From contig JAJTWZ010000012.1 in NCBI GenBank assembly GCA_021463145.1, positions 1-64,000 on the forward strand: DNA of 64,000 nt. The letters run 5' to 3'. Position numbers and translations under genes: made by a program. Shown here piece after piece: positions 25,892 to 36,327 of the stretch. The notes below the pieces were generated by a model. That model was not told the origin of the DNA and ran no database searches. It saw nothing but the letters and a program-made list of their open reading frames with translations. Source of the stretch: Blastocatellia bacterium (GTDB taxonomy: Bacteria > Acidobacteriota > Blastocatellia > UBA7656 > JADIYM01). Positions within the stretch are counted from its first letter, which is position 1. Each line of letters starts with the position of its first letter.

Positions 25892-26308
25892 TCAAACCGA
25901 TGCTGGTACCAGGCTCCTCAACCGGGAGCGAACGAACGAAATTGGCATGCGAAGCGTCTGCGTGCCGGTCGGAAGCGAGCGGGCCGTCGAGATGAGGTCC
26001 GCTGCGGCCTGGCGCTCGATGTACTGGGCGCCAACACCGCTGATCGCTTCGAAAATGGAGGATCCGCGCCCCCAGGTTGTGGATTCGAGCATTGACCTGA
26101 CTTCATCGGGAAACTCGACACGGACATGAAGGTCTCGTTCCCCGTCGGCGCCATCCGGCACCGTCACGTCGTACTCGACCCGAACCGTCCCGGACAAAAG
26201 TACGGTTCGTGCTTTCGCCACCGTGCCCGGACCTGCGGATTGGCCCAAATCGGCAACGGCGAATGTTGCACGCTCGCTTCGAGGCCGCCGGCCTGACGTG
26301 CGTGGCAT
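25892..26308 (-). CDS. Hypothetical protein
   Basis: A 138-residue frame with AGGAGG nine bases before ATG 26308. A basic N-terminus is followed by alternating strands (VRVEYDVTVPDG, LHVRVEFPDE) and a helical region. No family or active site was recognised. It lies alone between ygfZ and the divergent beta-helix gene. Confidence 0.6.
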   Translation of the reverse strand: MPRTSGRRPRSERATFAVADLGQSAGPGTVAKARTVLLSGTVRVEYDVTVPDGADGERDLHVRVEFPDEVRSMLESTTWGRGSSIFEAISGVGAQYIERQAAADLISTARSLPTGTQTLRMPISFVRSRLRSLVPASV

Positions 26309-26615
26309 AGTTGACTACCTCCTGTCCCGCGATCCGAAATCGCCGGATGCGAAGCCTTCCGCTCGCGCCCGCTGCGCAAGTGCCGGTCGGTTCGTGTGAC
26401 TCGTCGGGATATTGTCCCGATCTAATGTCGACCAAGTCTCGCAGCAGCCTCGCAAAGAAGGAAGGCGAAGATCTGGCAACCCTATTGTAGGAAGGTTGGG
26501 GACTCGTGCCAACTGAAATCTTCCTCGAGCGCCGGAAAAGCGGTGTGGTAGGCGGAGTCGCCGTTTCGGGTTAAGATGCTGCGACCGATTTCATTCATTG
26601 ACGGAGAGGTTTTCC
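26309..26615. other. Divergent intergenic region
   Basis: About 305 bp between divergent genes. It is locally less GC-rich, as expected for two promoters. A GAGAGG lies just before the beta-helix start. Nothing else was identified. Confidence 0.5.
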
Positions 26616-28484
26616 ATGCGCCGATTCGTGTTCGCACTCATGTGGCTTTTTGCAGCCGTACTCTTCTCTTCCGCCAGCGCCAGTGCAGCGACGTACTACG
26701 TCGCGCCGCCGCCTGCCGGCGCCGATACGAACGCCGGGACGCAGGCGGCGCCGTTTGCCACCATTCAAAAGGCAGCCAACGTGGCTATCGCCGGCGATAC
26801 CATCATCGTCACCCCGGGCACCTATGCTGGCGCCAAGTTCACGACATCCGGCACTGCAGGCCTGCCGATTACCCTGCACGGGCAGGACGGCGCGATCATC
26901 GCGTCCCCGGGTGCTCTCAACGGCAATCTTGCCGGTATCTGGGTTACCGAGGCTCAGCACATAGTAATCGAGAACCTCGAGATCAAGACGGTGTCCGGAA
27001 GCGGCATCGTCGTGGCCGGGCCGCTTCCAAATGCGGCACTCGCCCTTGGGATCACCATCCGGGACAACTTCATTCACGACACGTCCGGCGGCGGCATCGC
27101 CGTCGTTTCCGTGTTCGGCTGCACGATCTCCAACAACGAGATTGCCAACTGCGCTGGCCAGGCGGGCGTCACTGCGGTTGCACCGAGCGACAACCTCCTC
27201 GTATCGAAGAACTCGATTCACGGTTGCGCCCAGGGAGGCGTCCGTCTCGCGACGTCGAACACACTGCTTACGACCCTCCAACAAGCGGTGATCGACAGCA
27301 ACGTGATCTTCGAAAACGGATCGGGCGGGGGCGCCGGAATCCTGCTCGAGTCCGTACGCAACTCGCTGGTCGTGAATAACCTGATCCACGACAACGCAGC
27401 GCGTGGCGTCGAAATCAACGACACGGCCAACGCGGCGATCGACGACGCGAACCAGATCTTCAACAACACTATCGTGCAGTCGCTCGGCGACGGCTATCCG
27501 CTCGCAGTCCTGAACGGATCGAGCGGCAATGCAATCCTCAACAACATTCTTCTTCACACCGGTGCTCTTGGATCGATCGAGGCCGACTCGGCCAGCCTGT
27601 TCCGAATGCAGTCCGACTTCAACAACCTGTTCGGCCCGATCAGCCTCGACAGCGTCAACATTACGCTCGCCTCCTGGCAGGGACTGGGATTCGAGGCGAA
27701 CTCGATCAGCTTTCCGGCCGGCGATATCTTCGTGAACCTGGCCGGTGGAAACTACGATTTGAAGGAAGGCAGCGAGGCCATCGACGAGGGACGATTCGTT
27801 ACTGGGGCAAGCCTCGACATCCGCGGAGTGTCGCGGCCTCAGGGTCCTTCGTTCGACATTGGCGCCTACGAGTTCCAGAAGTCGGAGCCTCCCCCGCCCA
27901 ATCAGAATCCTGTCGCCGCTGCCGGTCCGGATCAGACCGTCGACGCCGGCGATCTCGTTACGCTTTCGGGCGCGTCGAGCTCGGACCCCGACAGCGATCC
28001 CCTTACCTTCACGTGGGCACAGACGGCCGGGCCATCTGTCACGTTGACGGGCGCGACGACGGTGTCTCCGACGTTTACGGCGCCAACTCTCGTCGACGAC
28101 GTCGTGCTGTCCTTCCTGTTGACCGTTTCCGATGGCCGTGGCGGCCTGTCGACCGACTCTGTCTCCGTGACGGTGATAGCGCCGCCTCCTGCACCGACGA
28201 TCATCATCCTGAAGCCGACGATCGGTCAGGTCTGGAAAATCGGGTCGAAGAAGGCGATCAAGTTCGTGGCGCCGCCTTCGACCGTTGGAGACGTCCGGTT
28301 CGAGTTGTCTCGCGACGGCGGAGTTACGTTCCAGACGATAATTGCTTCAGTGCCCGTCTCGAAGGGCAAGAAGAAGTGGGTCGTCATAGGGCCGGCGACG
28401 AACAACGCCATCGTGCGCGTGGTGCTGAACCAGAACCCCGACGTTTACGGGATCATGCCTGCACCATTCATCATTCAGCCGTAG
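26616..28484 (+). CDS. Secreted parallel beta-helix protein with Ig-like C-terminal domains
   Basis: A 622-residue exported protein. The signal peptide (to about residue 24, ...SASASA) is followed by YYVAPPPAGADTNAGTQAAPFATIQKA-type leader residues that open right-handed beta-helix proteins. Residues 30-400 are beta-helix repeats rich in N/I/V (pattern NNxI, GGGIAVVS, DNSx), as in pectate-lyase-like and poly-epimerase folds. Residues 425-530 form a PKD/REJ-like domain (PVAAAGPDQTVDAGD start). Residues 535-622 resemble a Kre9/Knh-like domain (GQVWKIGSKKAIKF). Probable roles are polysaccharide binding or cleavage; no catalytic site is evident. Confidence 0.85.
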   Translation: MRRFVFALMWLFAAVLFSSASASAATYYVAPPPAGADTNAGTQAAPFATIQKAANVAIAGDTIIVTPGTYAGAKFTTSGTAGLPITLHGQDGAIIASPGALNGNLAGIWVTEAQHIVIENLEIKTVSGSGIVVAGPLPNAALALGITIRDNFIHDTSGGGIAVVSVFGCTISNNEIANCAGQAGVTAVAPSDNLLVSKNSIHGCAQGGVRLATSNTLLTTLQQAVIDSNVIFENGSGGGAGILLESVRNSLVVNNLIHDNAARGVEINDTANAAIDDANQIFNNTIVQSLGDGYPLAVLNGSSGNAILNNILLHTGALGSIEADSASLFRMQSDFNNLFGPISLDSVNITLASWQGLGFEANSISFPAGDIFVNLAGGNYDLKEGSEAIDEGRFVTGASLDIRGVSRPQGPSFDIGAYEFQKSEPPPPNQNPVAAAGPDQTVDAGDLVTLSGASSSDPDSDPLTFTWAQTAGPSVTLTGATTVSPTFTAPTLVDDVVLSFLLTVSDGRGGLSTDSVSVTVIAPPPAPTIIILKPTIGQVWKIGSKKAIKFVAPPSTVGDVRFELSRDGGVTFQTIIASVPVSKGKKKWVVIGPATNNAIVRVVLNQNPDVYGIMPAPFIIQP

Positions 28485-28678
28485 CGGCTTCTCTGCGCGA
28501 AACCCATTGGATTGCGGCGTGAAGTGCCGCTCTGGCCGTTGCTGAATCGAACTGGTTGCGCGACCTCGAAACTCGTCTTTTCACCACTCGAGGTTGCGCA
28601 ACCTGCTACGTCCTGCTCTCCCCACACCTGGAAAGCGGCACCTCACGCAGCGCTCCAAAACGCTTAGCGAGTCGACTA

Positions 28679-29140
28679 TCAGCGCGCGCGATTGACGCGC
28701 ACGTAGCGATCGAAGTCGAGAATCGCATCGATCTGCTCGCGCAGCGGACACGCGTTGCGACGCTTCGCGATGACCTCGTCGAGCGCCGACCGCGCGTTCC
28801 ATCGGTCGGGATCGCTTGCAACCAGATAACACGCCCCGACCGTCACGGCGCGTTGCAATCCGGCAAAGCAATGCAGGTAGACGCGATGGCCTTCGCCGTG
28901 AAAAGCGCCGATCCGGCTGACCGCCTCCTCGAGCCTGCCGAGCGGCGGTGCCCGAAAATCGTCGCAGGCGACCCGGGCGTGGACGATGCCGTGCTCGGCA
29001 AGCGCATCTTCGGGATCGGCCGCTTCGGACTGCAGATTCACGACGGCTCCGACGCGCAACTCGCACAGGAGTGGCACATCCTCCGCCCGGAACGCCGAGC
29101 CGATGATCAGCGAGTCGTCAATGGCATCGAAATCGAGCAT
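28679..29140 (-). CDS. Dual-specificity/tyrosine phosphatase-like protein
   Basis: A 153-residue phosphatase with the P-loop HCFAGLQR (HCx5R) around residue 92 and an upstream acidic loop (VACDDFRAPPL) that may supply the general acid Asp. No signal peptide. It is the last gene of a minus-strand chain beginning with FxsA or the ABC permeases and may counteract one of the nearby Ser/Thr kinases (inference). Confidence 0.85.
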   Translation of the reverse strand: MLDFDAIDDSLIIGSAFRAEDVPLLCELRVGAVVNLQSEAADPEDALAEHGIVHARVACDDFRAPPLGRLEEAVSRIGAFHGEGHRVYLHCFAGLQRAVTVGACYLVASDPDRWNARSALDEVIAKRRNACPLREQIDAILDFDRYVRVNRAR

Positions 29141-29153
29141 CGTTGCCGGGACA

Positions 29154-30293
29154 CTACCACGGCCATATCCCCCGCCGACACGGCCTGTCGTCTGTCGCCG
29201 GAGCACCGGTCGGGTCGAGCGCGACGACTGTAGTCGCGAAGTCGCTTCCGCCTGGAACTCTCGAGAAGCGGGCGTCGCGCAGAGCGACCTCTTCGGTGCC
29301 GTCCTGCGCGATCCTGGGCTCGGCATAGAGCACGCGGTTGAACGCGAGCGCAACAGACCCAGGACAGGTACGCAACGCGGCCCGCACGCGAGGATCGTCG
29401 AGGTTCCGCCGGTAGGCCGTCAGAGGAATGCTTTCGCGACCGAGGTAGACCTGCGACGATCGAACCTCCGATTCGCGCACCGAAAGGACACGCCACCTGT
29501 CGGGACGCATCAATGTCGGCGACGCTACGGTCAGCGCCGCGGGTTCTTCCTGCCCTGCCTGCACGGCCTTCAGGGCGGCGGCGTTTGCGATGCCGAGCAC
29601 GCACCAGTAGGACACGACCGCGACGATCGCCAGGCGCGCGGCACCCAGGGCGGGAATCTCACGCCACCTGGCCCGAATCGTCAAAACGGCCGAAAGCAGC
29701 GCGAACCAAATGGCGACGGCGCCCGGTCCGCCACTTTCTTGCGATGGCATCGCGAGGCTGAAGGCGACCGCGGCCGACATCGCTGCAAATACGAGTCCCC
29801 AGCCGATGTTCGCCGTCCATTTGCGGCGGGCCCCCACGAAAAGCGCGCCCCCGAGCAAGAGCCACATCCACGGGTCGACTATGAACACGAGGTCGCCGTA
29901 CCACCACGCGCTGTCGAACGGGACAAGCGGCCTGACTCCGTAGTTGTTCGTCCAGTCGAGAAGCAGATGGACGAAGAGTCCGGCCAGCGCGACGACGGCG
30001 AGCCGGCCGAAGCGAGCAGGCGGCGCGTCAGGCTTCCGGGGTCTTCGCACCAGGCGGTCGAACGCGAGCACTGCTCCGGCCAGGACTGGAGCCTCGATGA
30101 GGAGTCCGGCCAGCGAATGCGTCACACCTCGATGGTGCTCCAGGTATGCCAGATCGCCCCACCAGAGACTGAAGACGTCGATGTCGGGCATGTTCGACGC
30201 AACAAGCAGCGTTGCTGTCGCAAGCGGCGTCGTCCGGTCGAGGCCGGCGCGGGCAAGCACGGCGCCAGCGAGCGTGTGACAGAGATTCTCCAT
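29154..30293 (-). CDS. YdjM-like membrane-bound metal-dependent hydrolase
   Basis: A 379-residue integral membrane protein of the LexA-regulated YdjM family. The N-terminus shows NLCHTLAGAVLA, then ASNMPDIDV and HHRGVTHSLAG, which hold the conserved His/Asp metal-binding residues. Several transmembrane helices follow to about residue 250. The C-terminal extension (about 250-379) is hydrophilic and specific to this longer version. It starts five bases after the thioesterase gene. Confidence 0.85.
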   Translation of the reverse strand: MENLCHTLAGAVLARAGLDRTTPLATATLLVASNMPDIDVFSLWWGDLAYLEHHRGVTHSLAGLLIEAPVLAGAVLAFDRLVRRPRKPDAPPARFGRLAVVALAGLFVHLLLDWTNNYGVRPLVPFDSAWWYGDLVFIVDPWMWLLLGGALFVGARRKWTANIGWGLVFAAMSAAVAFSLAMPSQESGGPGAVAIWFALLSAVLTIRARWREIPALGAARLAIVAVVSYWCVLGIANAAALKAVQAGQEEPAALTVASPTLMRPDRWRVLSVRESEVRSSQVYLGRESIPLTAYRRNLDDPRVRAALRTCPGSVALAFNRVLYAEPRIAQDGTEEVALRDARFSRVPGGSDFATTVVALDPTGAPATDDRPCRRGIWPW

Positions 30294-30297
30294 CGAG

Positions 30298-30705
30298 TCA
30301 GCGTGTCAGGGCCGCCATTCTCCTGCGCTGGGCTTCGGGGATCTCGACTTTCGTGAGCGTGTCGAGATTCGTGCAGACCTTCGTATGCGTCGAGCGCAGG
30401 ACAATGCGATTGGCGACCGACGCTTCGAACTCGAACACGACCGACGACGTGCCGACCTTCGAGATCCAAACCGTGAAAGTCACACAATCGCCATATCGCG
30501 CCGGGCTGAGGAAGTCCGTCTCGACGTGAACGGTGGGATAGCCTAGACGTTCTCGCTCGATCAGCCGGGAATACGGCATACCGAGCGAATCTCCCCAGGC
30601 GCGTTCGAAGGCGACGTGGCAGTAGTGGAACAGCGTCGGGTAGTAGACGATTCCCGCGGGATCGCAGTCACCGAACTGGACGTCAATCGTTGTCGTGATC
30701 GCCAT
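30298..30705 (-). CDS. Hotdog-fold acyl-CoA thioesterase (YbgC/4HBT family)
   Basis: A 135-residue hotdog protein. The active-site signature GDCDPAGIVYYPTLF (Asp about 16) matches the 4-hydroxybenzoyl-CoA thioesterase family. It overlaps the creatininase gene by 23 bp, which suggests translational coupling. The substrate is unknown. Confidence 0.9.
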   Translation of the reverse strand: MAITTTIDVQFGDCDPAGIVYYPTLFHYCHVAFERAWGDSLGMPYSRLIERERLGYPTVHVETDFLSPARYGDCVTFTVWISKVGTSSVVFEFEASVANRIVLRSTHTKVCTNLDTLTKVEIPEAQRRRMAALTR

Positions 30706-31474
30706 CGGGTATCGCGTAGGTCTCCTTAACGGACGTTACGAGCATTCTCGCCAGGATGTCGTATGTAGTTGCGCCTTCCCCGGCCGTCGCCGATGCCGGC
30801 ACTCCGAAATACGCCCGTTCGCCGCCCGCCTCGCGAAAGGTCGCGAGGCCTCTGCGGATCGCGTCCGTGAGGCTGATGTCGACGCGGGGCAGTTGGGAGC
30901 GAATGCCGTTTCGCACGAGATCGGGGCGGTCGGCGAGCACGAGCGACGTTTCGTACTGACCGGCGTGGCACGCTCCTGACTGAAACTCCTCGGTCAGGAG
31001 CGTCGCCCAGCGCCGTCTGCGCTTGTCGGGAAATGCCACCTCGACGCCAGTCGTGTCGCGGATAGTGGCGATCGCCGACGCGATCGAATCGACGTGACCG
31101 GGCTCGAGGTGCGAATTGGCGATCGCAAATCGCCGGAATCCGTCGCGAATCGCGGCCGTGATCACATCCACCAGCACGTTCGCGGCGGTCTCCGGACGAA
31201 TGGAGAGTCCGCCCGCAAACCCGTTCGCGAACTCGGTGACCGAATAGGCGATCGACGGCAGAACGAACGCGCCGGCTCCTTCACGGCGAAGCACCGCAGC
31301 GGCACGGAGCGCCATTCCCTCCGAGATGATTACGTCAGTGGCGAGCGGCAGGTGCGGCCCGTGCGGCTCCGTGGAACCGACCGGCAGCAGTAGAACCGTC
31401 GACGCGCGGGGGAGGCAGTCGATCTCCTCCCAGGTGCAGTCACCGAATCGCAATGGCAGATCGGCCAGGCTCAC
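30683..31474 (-). CDS. Creatininase family amidohydrolase
   Basis: A 263-residue member of the creatininase/MftE family. Metal ligands are visible in STEPHGPHLPLATD and in ANSHLEPGH, and CHAGQYETS supplies the conserved acidic residue. No mycofactocin or cofactor genes are adjacent, so the substrate cannot be inferred. It follows the permease gene by 48 bp on the same strand. Confidence 0.88.
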   Translation of the reverse strand: MSLADLPLRFGDCTWEEIDCLPRASTVLLLPVGSTEPHGPHLPLATDVIISEGMALRAAAVLRREGAGAFVLPSIAYSVTEFANGFAGGLSIRPETAANVLVDVITAAIRDGFRRFAIANSHLEPGHVDSIASAIATIRDTTGVEVAFPDKRRRRWATLLTEEFQSGACHAGQYETSLVLADRPDLVRNGIRSQLPRVDISLTDAIRRGLATFREAGGERAYFGVPASATAGEGATTYDILARMLVTSVKETYAIPDGDHDND

Positions 31475-31522
31475 GCGGCGAAGCTTGCCACAGGTCAGTG
31501 AACGCTTCCCACCCGTCGCGCC

Positions 31523-32773
31523 CTACTCGTAGCGCAGGGCGTCGATCGGATCCAGCCTGGAAGCCCTGATCGCCGGCCACAGGCCGAAGCCCAGGCCGAT
31601 ACTGACTGACACCGCGAATCCGAAAATCGGCGCCCAGAGAGGGACGAACGATGGAAGGATGAGGCTGATCAGAAGCGCAACTCCCCAACCGAGCAGGATG
31701 CCTATGACGCCTCCCATTCCGGTCAGGACCGCGGCTTCAATGAGGAACTGAACGATGATGTCGCCGCGACGCGCGCCAATTGCCTTTCGCACGCCGATCT
31801 CCTTGGTTCGCTCCGTGACCGACACCAGCATTATGTTCATCACGCCGATTCCGCCGATCGCAAGCCCTGCCGAGCTGAGGGCGATCATCAGGAGGAAGAC
31901 GCCGCTGGTCATTGCCTGGAACTTCTGCGTCACGGAGTCGGGCGAGAAGAGCGCGAAGTTATCAGGCGCGTTGAACGGAACCTCGCGCCGCTGCCGGAGG
32001 ATCTGCCGGACCTCGTCGTAGGCGGCTTCGCGCTTCCCGGCGAAGTACTGGCACGTGACGAAGTTCTCCTTCATCTCCTCGCTCGCTGCCGAGTAGAACT
32101 TCAGCATCGTCTGGTAAGGAATGTAGACCCCCCGATTGACGTTGCCGCCATCGTCCTCGTCGATGAAGAAATTGTCCCGCTTCTCGAGGACGCCGACGAC
32201 CTCGAGCTCGTTGTTGTCGATCATGAACTTCTTGCCGAGCGGGCTCATCGTCGGCCAGAAGGTCGTCGCGATGTCAGCGCCGATTACGGCGACCGGGCGG
32301 CGATTGAGGTTCTCTGTCTCGTTGAAGAACCGGCCCTGCGTCAATTGCACGGATTCGATCCGCTCGTAGTCGGGTGTCGTTCCGTTCACGTTATCGAGAA
32401 AAAGCTCTTCACCGTTCGCGTGCACTCGGGGCTCGTCGGGCTGCACCATCGGCGCGACAATCTCGATCGAAGGACAGTGCTCTCGTATGGCGACCGCGTC
32501 TTCGTAAGAGATCGGCTTTCGCGTCCGTTCCTCGAACGAGCGCCGGCCGGTCGAGAAGGTCGGATCGAACTTGTAGACCCATATGCTGCGCGTGCCGAAC
32601 GCGGTCATCTCGTCCTCGAACTTCTTGTCCAGACCAGAGACGAACGACGACACGGCCATAACGGTCAGCGTCCCGATCACGACGCCGAATATCGTCAGGA
32701 ACGACCGGAACTTGTTCGAGCGCAGGGTCTCGAACGCGATCGACAGGCTTTCCGCGAATCGTCGAAAATTCAT
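31523..32773 (-). CDS. MacB-type ABC transporter permease
   Basis: A 416-residue FtsX/MacB permease. It has an N-terminal helix with FRSFLTIFGVVIGTLTVMAV, a large periplasmic domain (about 45-280), and three C-terminal helices with GGIGVMNIMLVSVTERTKEIG. The start ATG 32773 has GAGGAA upstream. It lies 10 bp after its paralogue. No ATPase or HlyD-type adaptor is adjacent. Confidence 0.92.
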   Translation of the reverse strand: MNFRRFAESLSIAFETLRSNKFRSFLTIFGVVIGTLTVMAVSSFVSGLDKKFEDEMTAFGTRSIWVYKFDPTFSTGRRSFEERTRKPISYEDAVAIREHCPSIEIVAPMVQPDEPRVHANGEELFLDNVNGTTPDYERIESVQLTQGRFFNETENLNRRPVAVIGADIATTFWPTMSPLGKKFMIDNNELEVVGVLEKRDNFFIDEDDGGNVNRGVYIPYQTMLKFYSAASEEMKENFVTCQYFAGKREAAYDEVRQILRQRREVPFNAPDNFALFSPDSVTQKFQAMTSGVFLLMIALSSAGLAIGGIGVMNIMLVSVTERTKEIGVRKAIGARRGDIIVQFLIEAAVLTGMGGVIGILLGWGVALLISLILPSFVPLWAPIFGFAVSVSIGLGFGLWPAIRASRLDPIDALRYE

Positions 32774-32783
32774 TGCCGGTTCC

Positions 32784-34004
<1,221 letters not shown>

Positions 34005-34101
34005 TCACTCCTCCGTCCGGATGTGCGGCCTGAAACGAACGGGTCTGGCGCAAAGTTTCCGCAAAGTCGCCGATGCGGGTTGCTCGCCGGCGGGATGGCT
34101 C

Positions 34102-34593
34102 TCAGCGGCCCGGCTTCGGGATGTCTTCGGCGTCGATCACTTCGCCACCGTGTCCGCCGCCAAACGGGGCGCCGCCGAATCCGTTGAAGGTCGACACGTG
34201 GAAACTCCCCTGCGAGAGGCGGCTGTCGATCATCAACCGGACGCGACGGCGGATCAGATCGCGCGCGATGGCGCGAATGGCCGGCACCAGCAGCGCAAGT
34301 CCGGTCAGGTCCGAGAGCACGCCGGGCGTAATGAGGAGCACGCTTGCGACGAGGACGAGCAGTCCGTCGAGGATCGCCTCCGCGGGTTCTCGCTGTAGCG
34401 ACACGGCTTCGGTTACCGCGCGAAGTGCTTTCGCGCCCTCTCGCTTCAACAGCCAGGCGCCTACGATTCCCGGAACGACGATCGTAGCGACAGAAACCCA
34501 CCAACTCGTGTACCTGGCAAGCTCGAGCAGCAGGAACAGTTCAACCGTGGTCACTACCGTGAAGAGCAGAAAGATCTTTCCGATCGTCTTCAT
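34102..34593 (-). CDS. fxsA: FxsA family membrane protein
   Basis: A 163-residue protein with four hydrophobic helices in the first 115 residues. It contains VELFLLLELARYTSWW at the N-terminus and LLVLVASVLLITPGVLSDLTG, which are diagnostic for FxsA. The C-terminus is Gly-rich. GGGAGG lies just before ATG 34593. FxsA counteracts F-plasmid exclusion of phage T7 in E. coli; its normal role is unknown. Confidence 0.9.
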   Translation of the reverse strand: MKTIGKIFLLFTVVTTVELFLLLELARYTSWWVSVATIVVPGIVGAWLLKREGAKALRAVTEAVSLQREPAEAILDGLLVLVASVLLITPGVLSDLTGLALLVPAIRAIARDLIRRRVRLMIDSRLSQGSFHVSTFNGFGGAPFGGGHGGEVIDAEDIPKPGR

Positions 34594-34820
34594 GTGCCTC
34601 CCGTAAGTCCCCGCCCTGCCAGTACGAGCCGCCGCTTCGATTCTGCCCGAGTTTTTCTCGCCGGCGCCACGCAACATTTTTCTCGGCCGCTCGATCATGG
34701 GGCGGGCACGGCGAGCGCACGCTTGGAACGACTCACGCGGTAGGGATACCGGGATCATCGAGCTCTAGGCGCCTCGTGCGCTCGCCAGTGTCTTCTCGAC
34801 TTTCCTGGAGGTCCAAACCA

Positions 34821-35171
34821 ATGCCACGAACACAGTCCACTACCCAGATCGCACCGCTGATTCGACCGGACGAATACGCGACCCGGCCCCGATCGCGGGC
34901 CAGGTCGGTTTTCGCCAATATCCTTCGAACCGCCGGAGCCGTCGCGTCCGTGGCCGTGCCGGGAATCGGACCGGCAATTGGCGCAATCGCGAATGCAGCA
35001 AACCGGAATGCCGCGCAGGCCTTGGCGTTCGACGGCGAAAGCAATGCCGTGCGCTATCTCGAGTTGCAGCGCGCAATCTCTGAGGAGACGCGCGTCATCG
35101 AGTCGACGTCGAACGTGATGAAGGCCCGCCACGACGCGATGATGAACTCGATACGGAATATGAAGTCGTAG
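34821..35171 (+). CDS. Small T3SS-linked protein upstream of sctU
   Basis: A 116-residue protein with GGAGG nine bases before ATG 34821. Residues 26-58 form a Gly/Ala-rich hydrophobic stretch (AVPGIGPAIGAIANAA). The C-terminal 40 residues are an amphipathic helix ending SNVMKARHDAMMNSIRNMKS. It lies four bases before sctU, so it very likely belongs to the secretion system. Size and C-terminal helix would suit an early substrate (needle, rod or translocation-related), but I do not recognise the family with certainty. Confidence 0.6.
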   Translation: MPRTQSTTQIAPLIRPDEYATRPRSRARSVFANILRTAGAVASVAVPGIGPAIGAIANAANRNAAQALAFDGESNAVRYLELQRAISEETRVIESTSNVMKARHDAMMNSIRNMKS

Positions 35172-35175
35172 CAGC

Positions 35176-36327
35176 GTGGCGAGCTCTTCAACATCGGAGC
35201 GCACCGAGCAGCCGACTCCGAAGCGCCTTCGCGAAGCCCGGCGAAAGGGACAGGTCGCAGTCAGCCGCGACCTGGCGTCGGCAGCTGGATTCGCGTGCGC
35301 CCTCGGCGTTCTCGCTGCTTCGCTTCCATTCGCGGCACGGCGTCTTGCGAGCACCGCAAGCCTGGCAATCGAACGAGCCGTCAGCACCGAATCGCTGGAC
35401 GCCGCGGCCGCCCTGGCGACCGTGGACGATGCGTTGTGGACGATGCTCTCGGTATCTCTTCCAATCGTGGCGGCAGCACTCGTGGGAGGGGCGGTTCTGA
35501 CGTTACTGCAGACGAAGGCGTTGATTACTGCCGAGTCGTTCGCTCCCAAGCTCGAGAGGTTCGATCCAGTAGCCGGCATCAAGCGATTGTTCGCCCATCG
35601 CACTCTCATCGAGCTTGGCAAGACGTGGCTGAAGCTGTCCGCCGTCGGCGTCGCAGTCGTCTGGGCGGCGGGCGGAGAAGGACTGCGCACGCTTGTGCAG
35701 TCGGCAGCCTCGGGCCCAGGCGATGCGATTTTCGCCGGTGTGCGCGTATGCCTGCTCGCCGCTGGTGCAGTCGCCGTATCTTCCGTGGTCCTTGGCGGTA
35801 TCGACGTGCTGTTGCAGCGCTGGCTGCACAACAGGGACCTGCGCATGACGAAAGACGACGTGCGGCGGGATCACAAGGAGGAAGAGGGCGACCCGCACGT
35901 CAAGAACACGCGCATGCAGATCCATCGCGAACTGGCGCTATCGACGATGCTGCGCAACACACGTACGGCGAACTTCGTCGCCGTAAACCCGACACACCTT
36001 GCGGTTGCGGTCGCGTGGGACGAGTCGTGCGACGGCGCACCGAGAATCGTGGCGAAGGGCGCCGGAGAAGCGGCCAGGCGCATACGTCGCGAGGGCGAAT
36101 GGAACGGCGTGCGCATCGTCCGTGACAAACCGCTGGCGCGGGCGCTCTACGCTGTCCCGACTGAGGCGGAGATCCCGGAAGCGCTCTACGTCGCTGTCGC
36201 CGAGACACTCGCTTTCATTGCAAACGAGACTGCGGATGCGCTGGCGGACCGAGTCGAACCTACGACGGCTCGGTCCTTAGCTTCGCGATCTTTGCCCGGA
36301 ACTCCTGAATCTGGTGATCAGGCATGA
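35176..36327 (+). CDS. sctU: T3SS export switch protein SctU (FlhB/YscU family)
   Basis: A 383-residue SctU. The N-terminus ERTEQPTPKRLREARRKGQV is the family hallmark, four membrane helices follow to about residue 210, and the cytoplasmic domain contains the self-cleavage site NPTH (about 270), so substrate switching should work. Translation starts at GTG 35176. It is separated from the main operon by about 13 kb of minus-strand genes. Its last 68 bp overlap the 3' end of the convergent TPR gene. Confidence 0.95.
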   Translation: MASSSTSERTEQPTPKRLREARRKGQVAVSRDLASAAGFACALGVLAASLPFAARRLASTASLAIERAVSTESLDAAAALATVDDALWTMLSVSLPIVAAALVGGAVLTLLQTKALITAESFAPKLERFDPVAGIKRLFAHRTLIELGKTWLKLSAVGVAVVWAAGGEGLRTLVQSAASGPGDAIFAGVRVCLLAAGAVAVSSVVLGGIDVLLQRWLHNRDLRMTKDDVRRDHKEEEGDPHVKNTRMQIHRELALSTMLRNTRTANFVAVNPTHLAVAVAWDESCDGAPRIVAKGAGEAARRIRREGEWNGVRIVRDKPLARALYAVPTEAEIPEALYVAVAETLAFIANETADALADRVEPTTARSLASRSLPGTPESGDQA

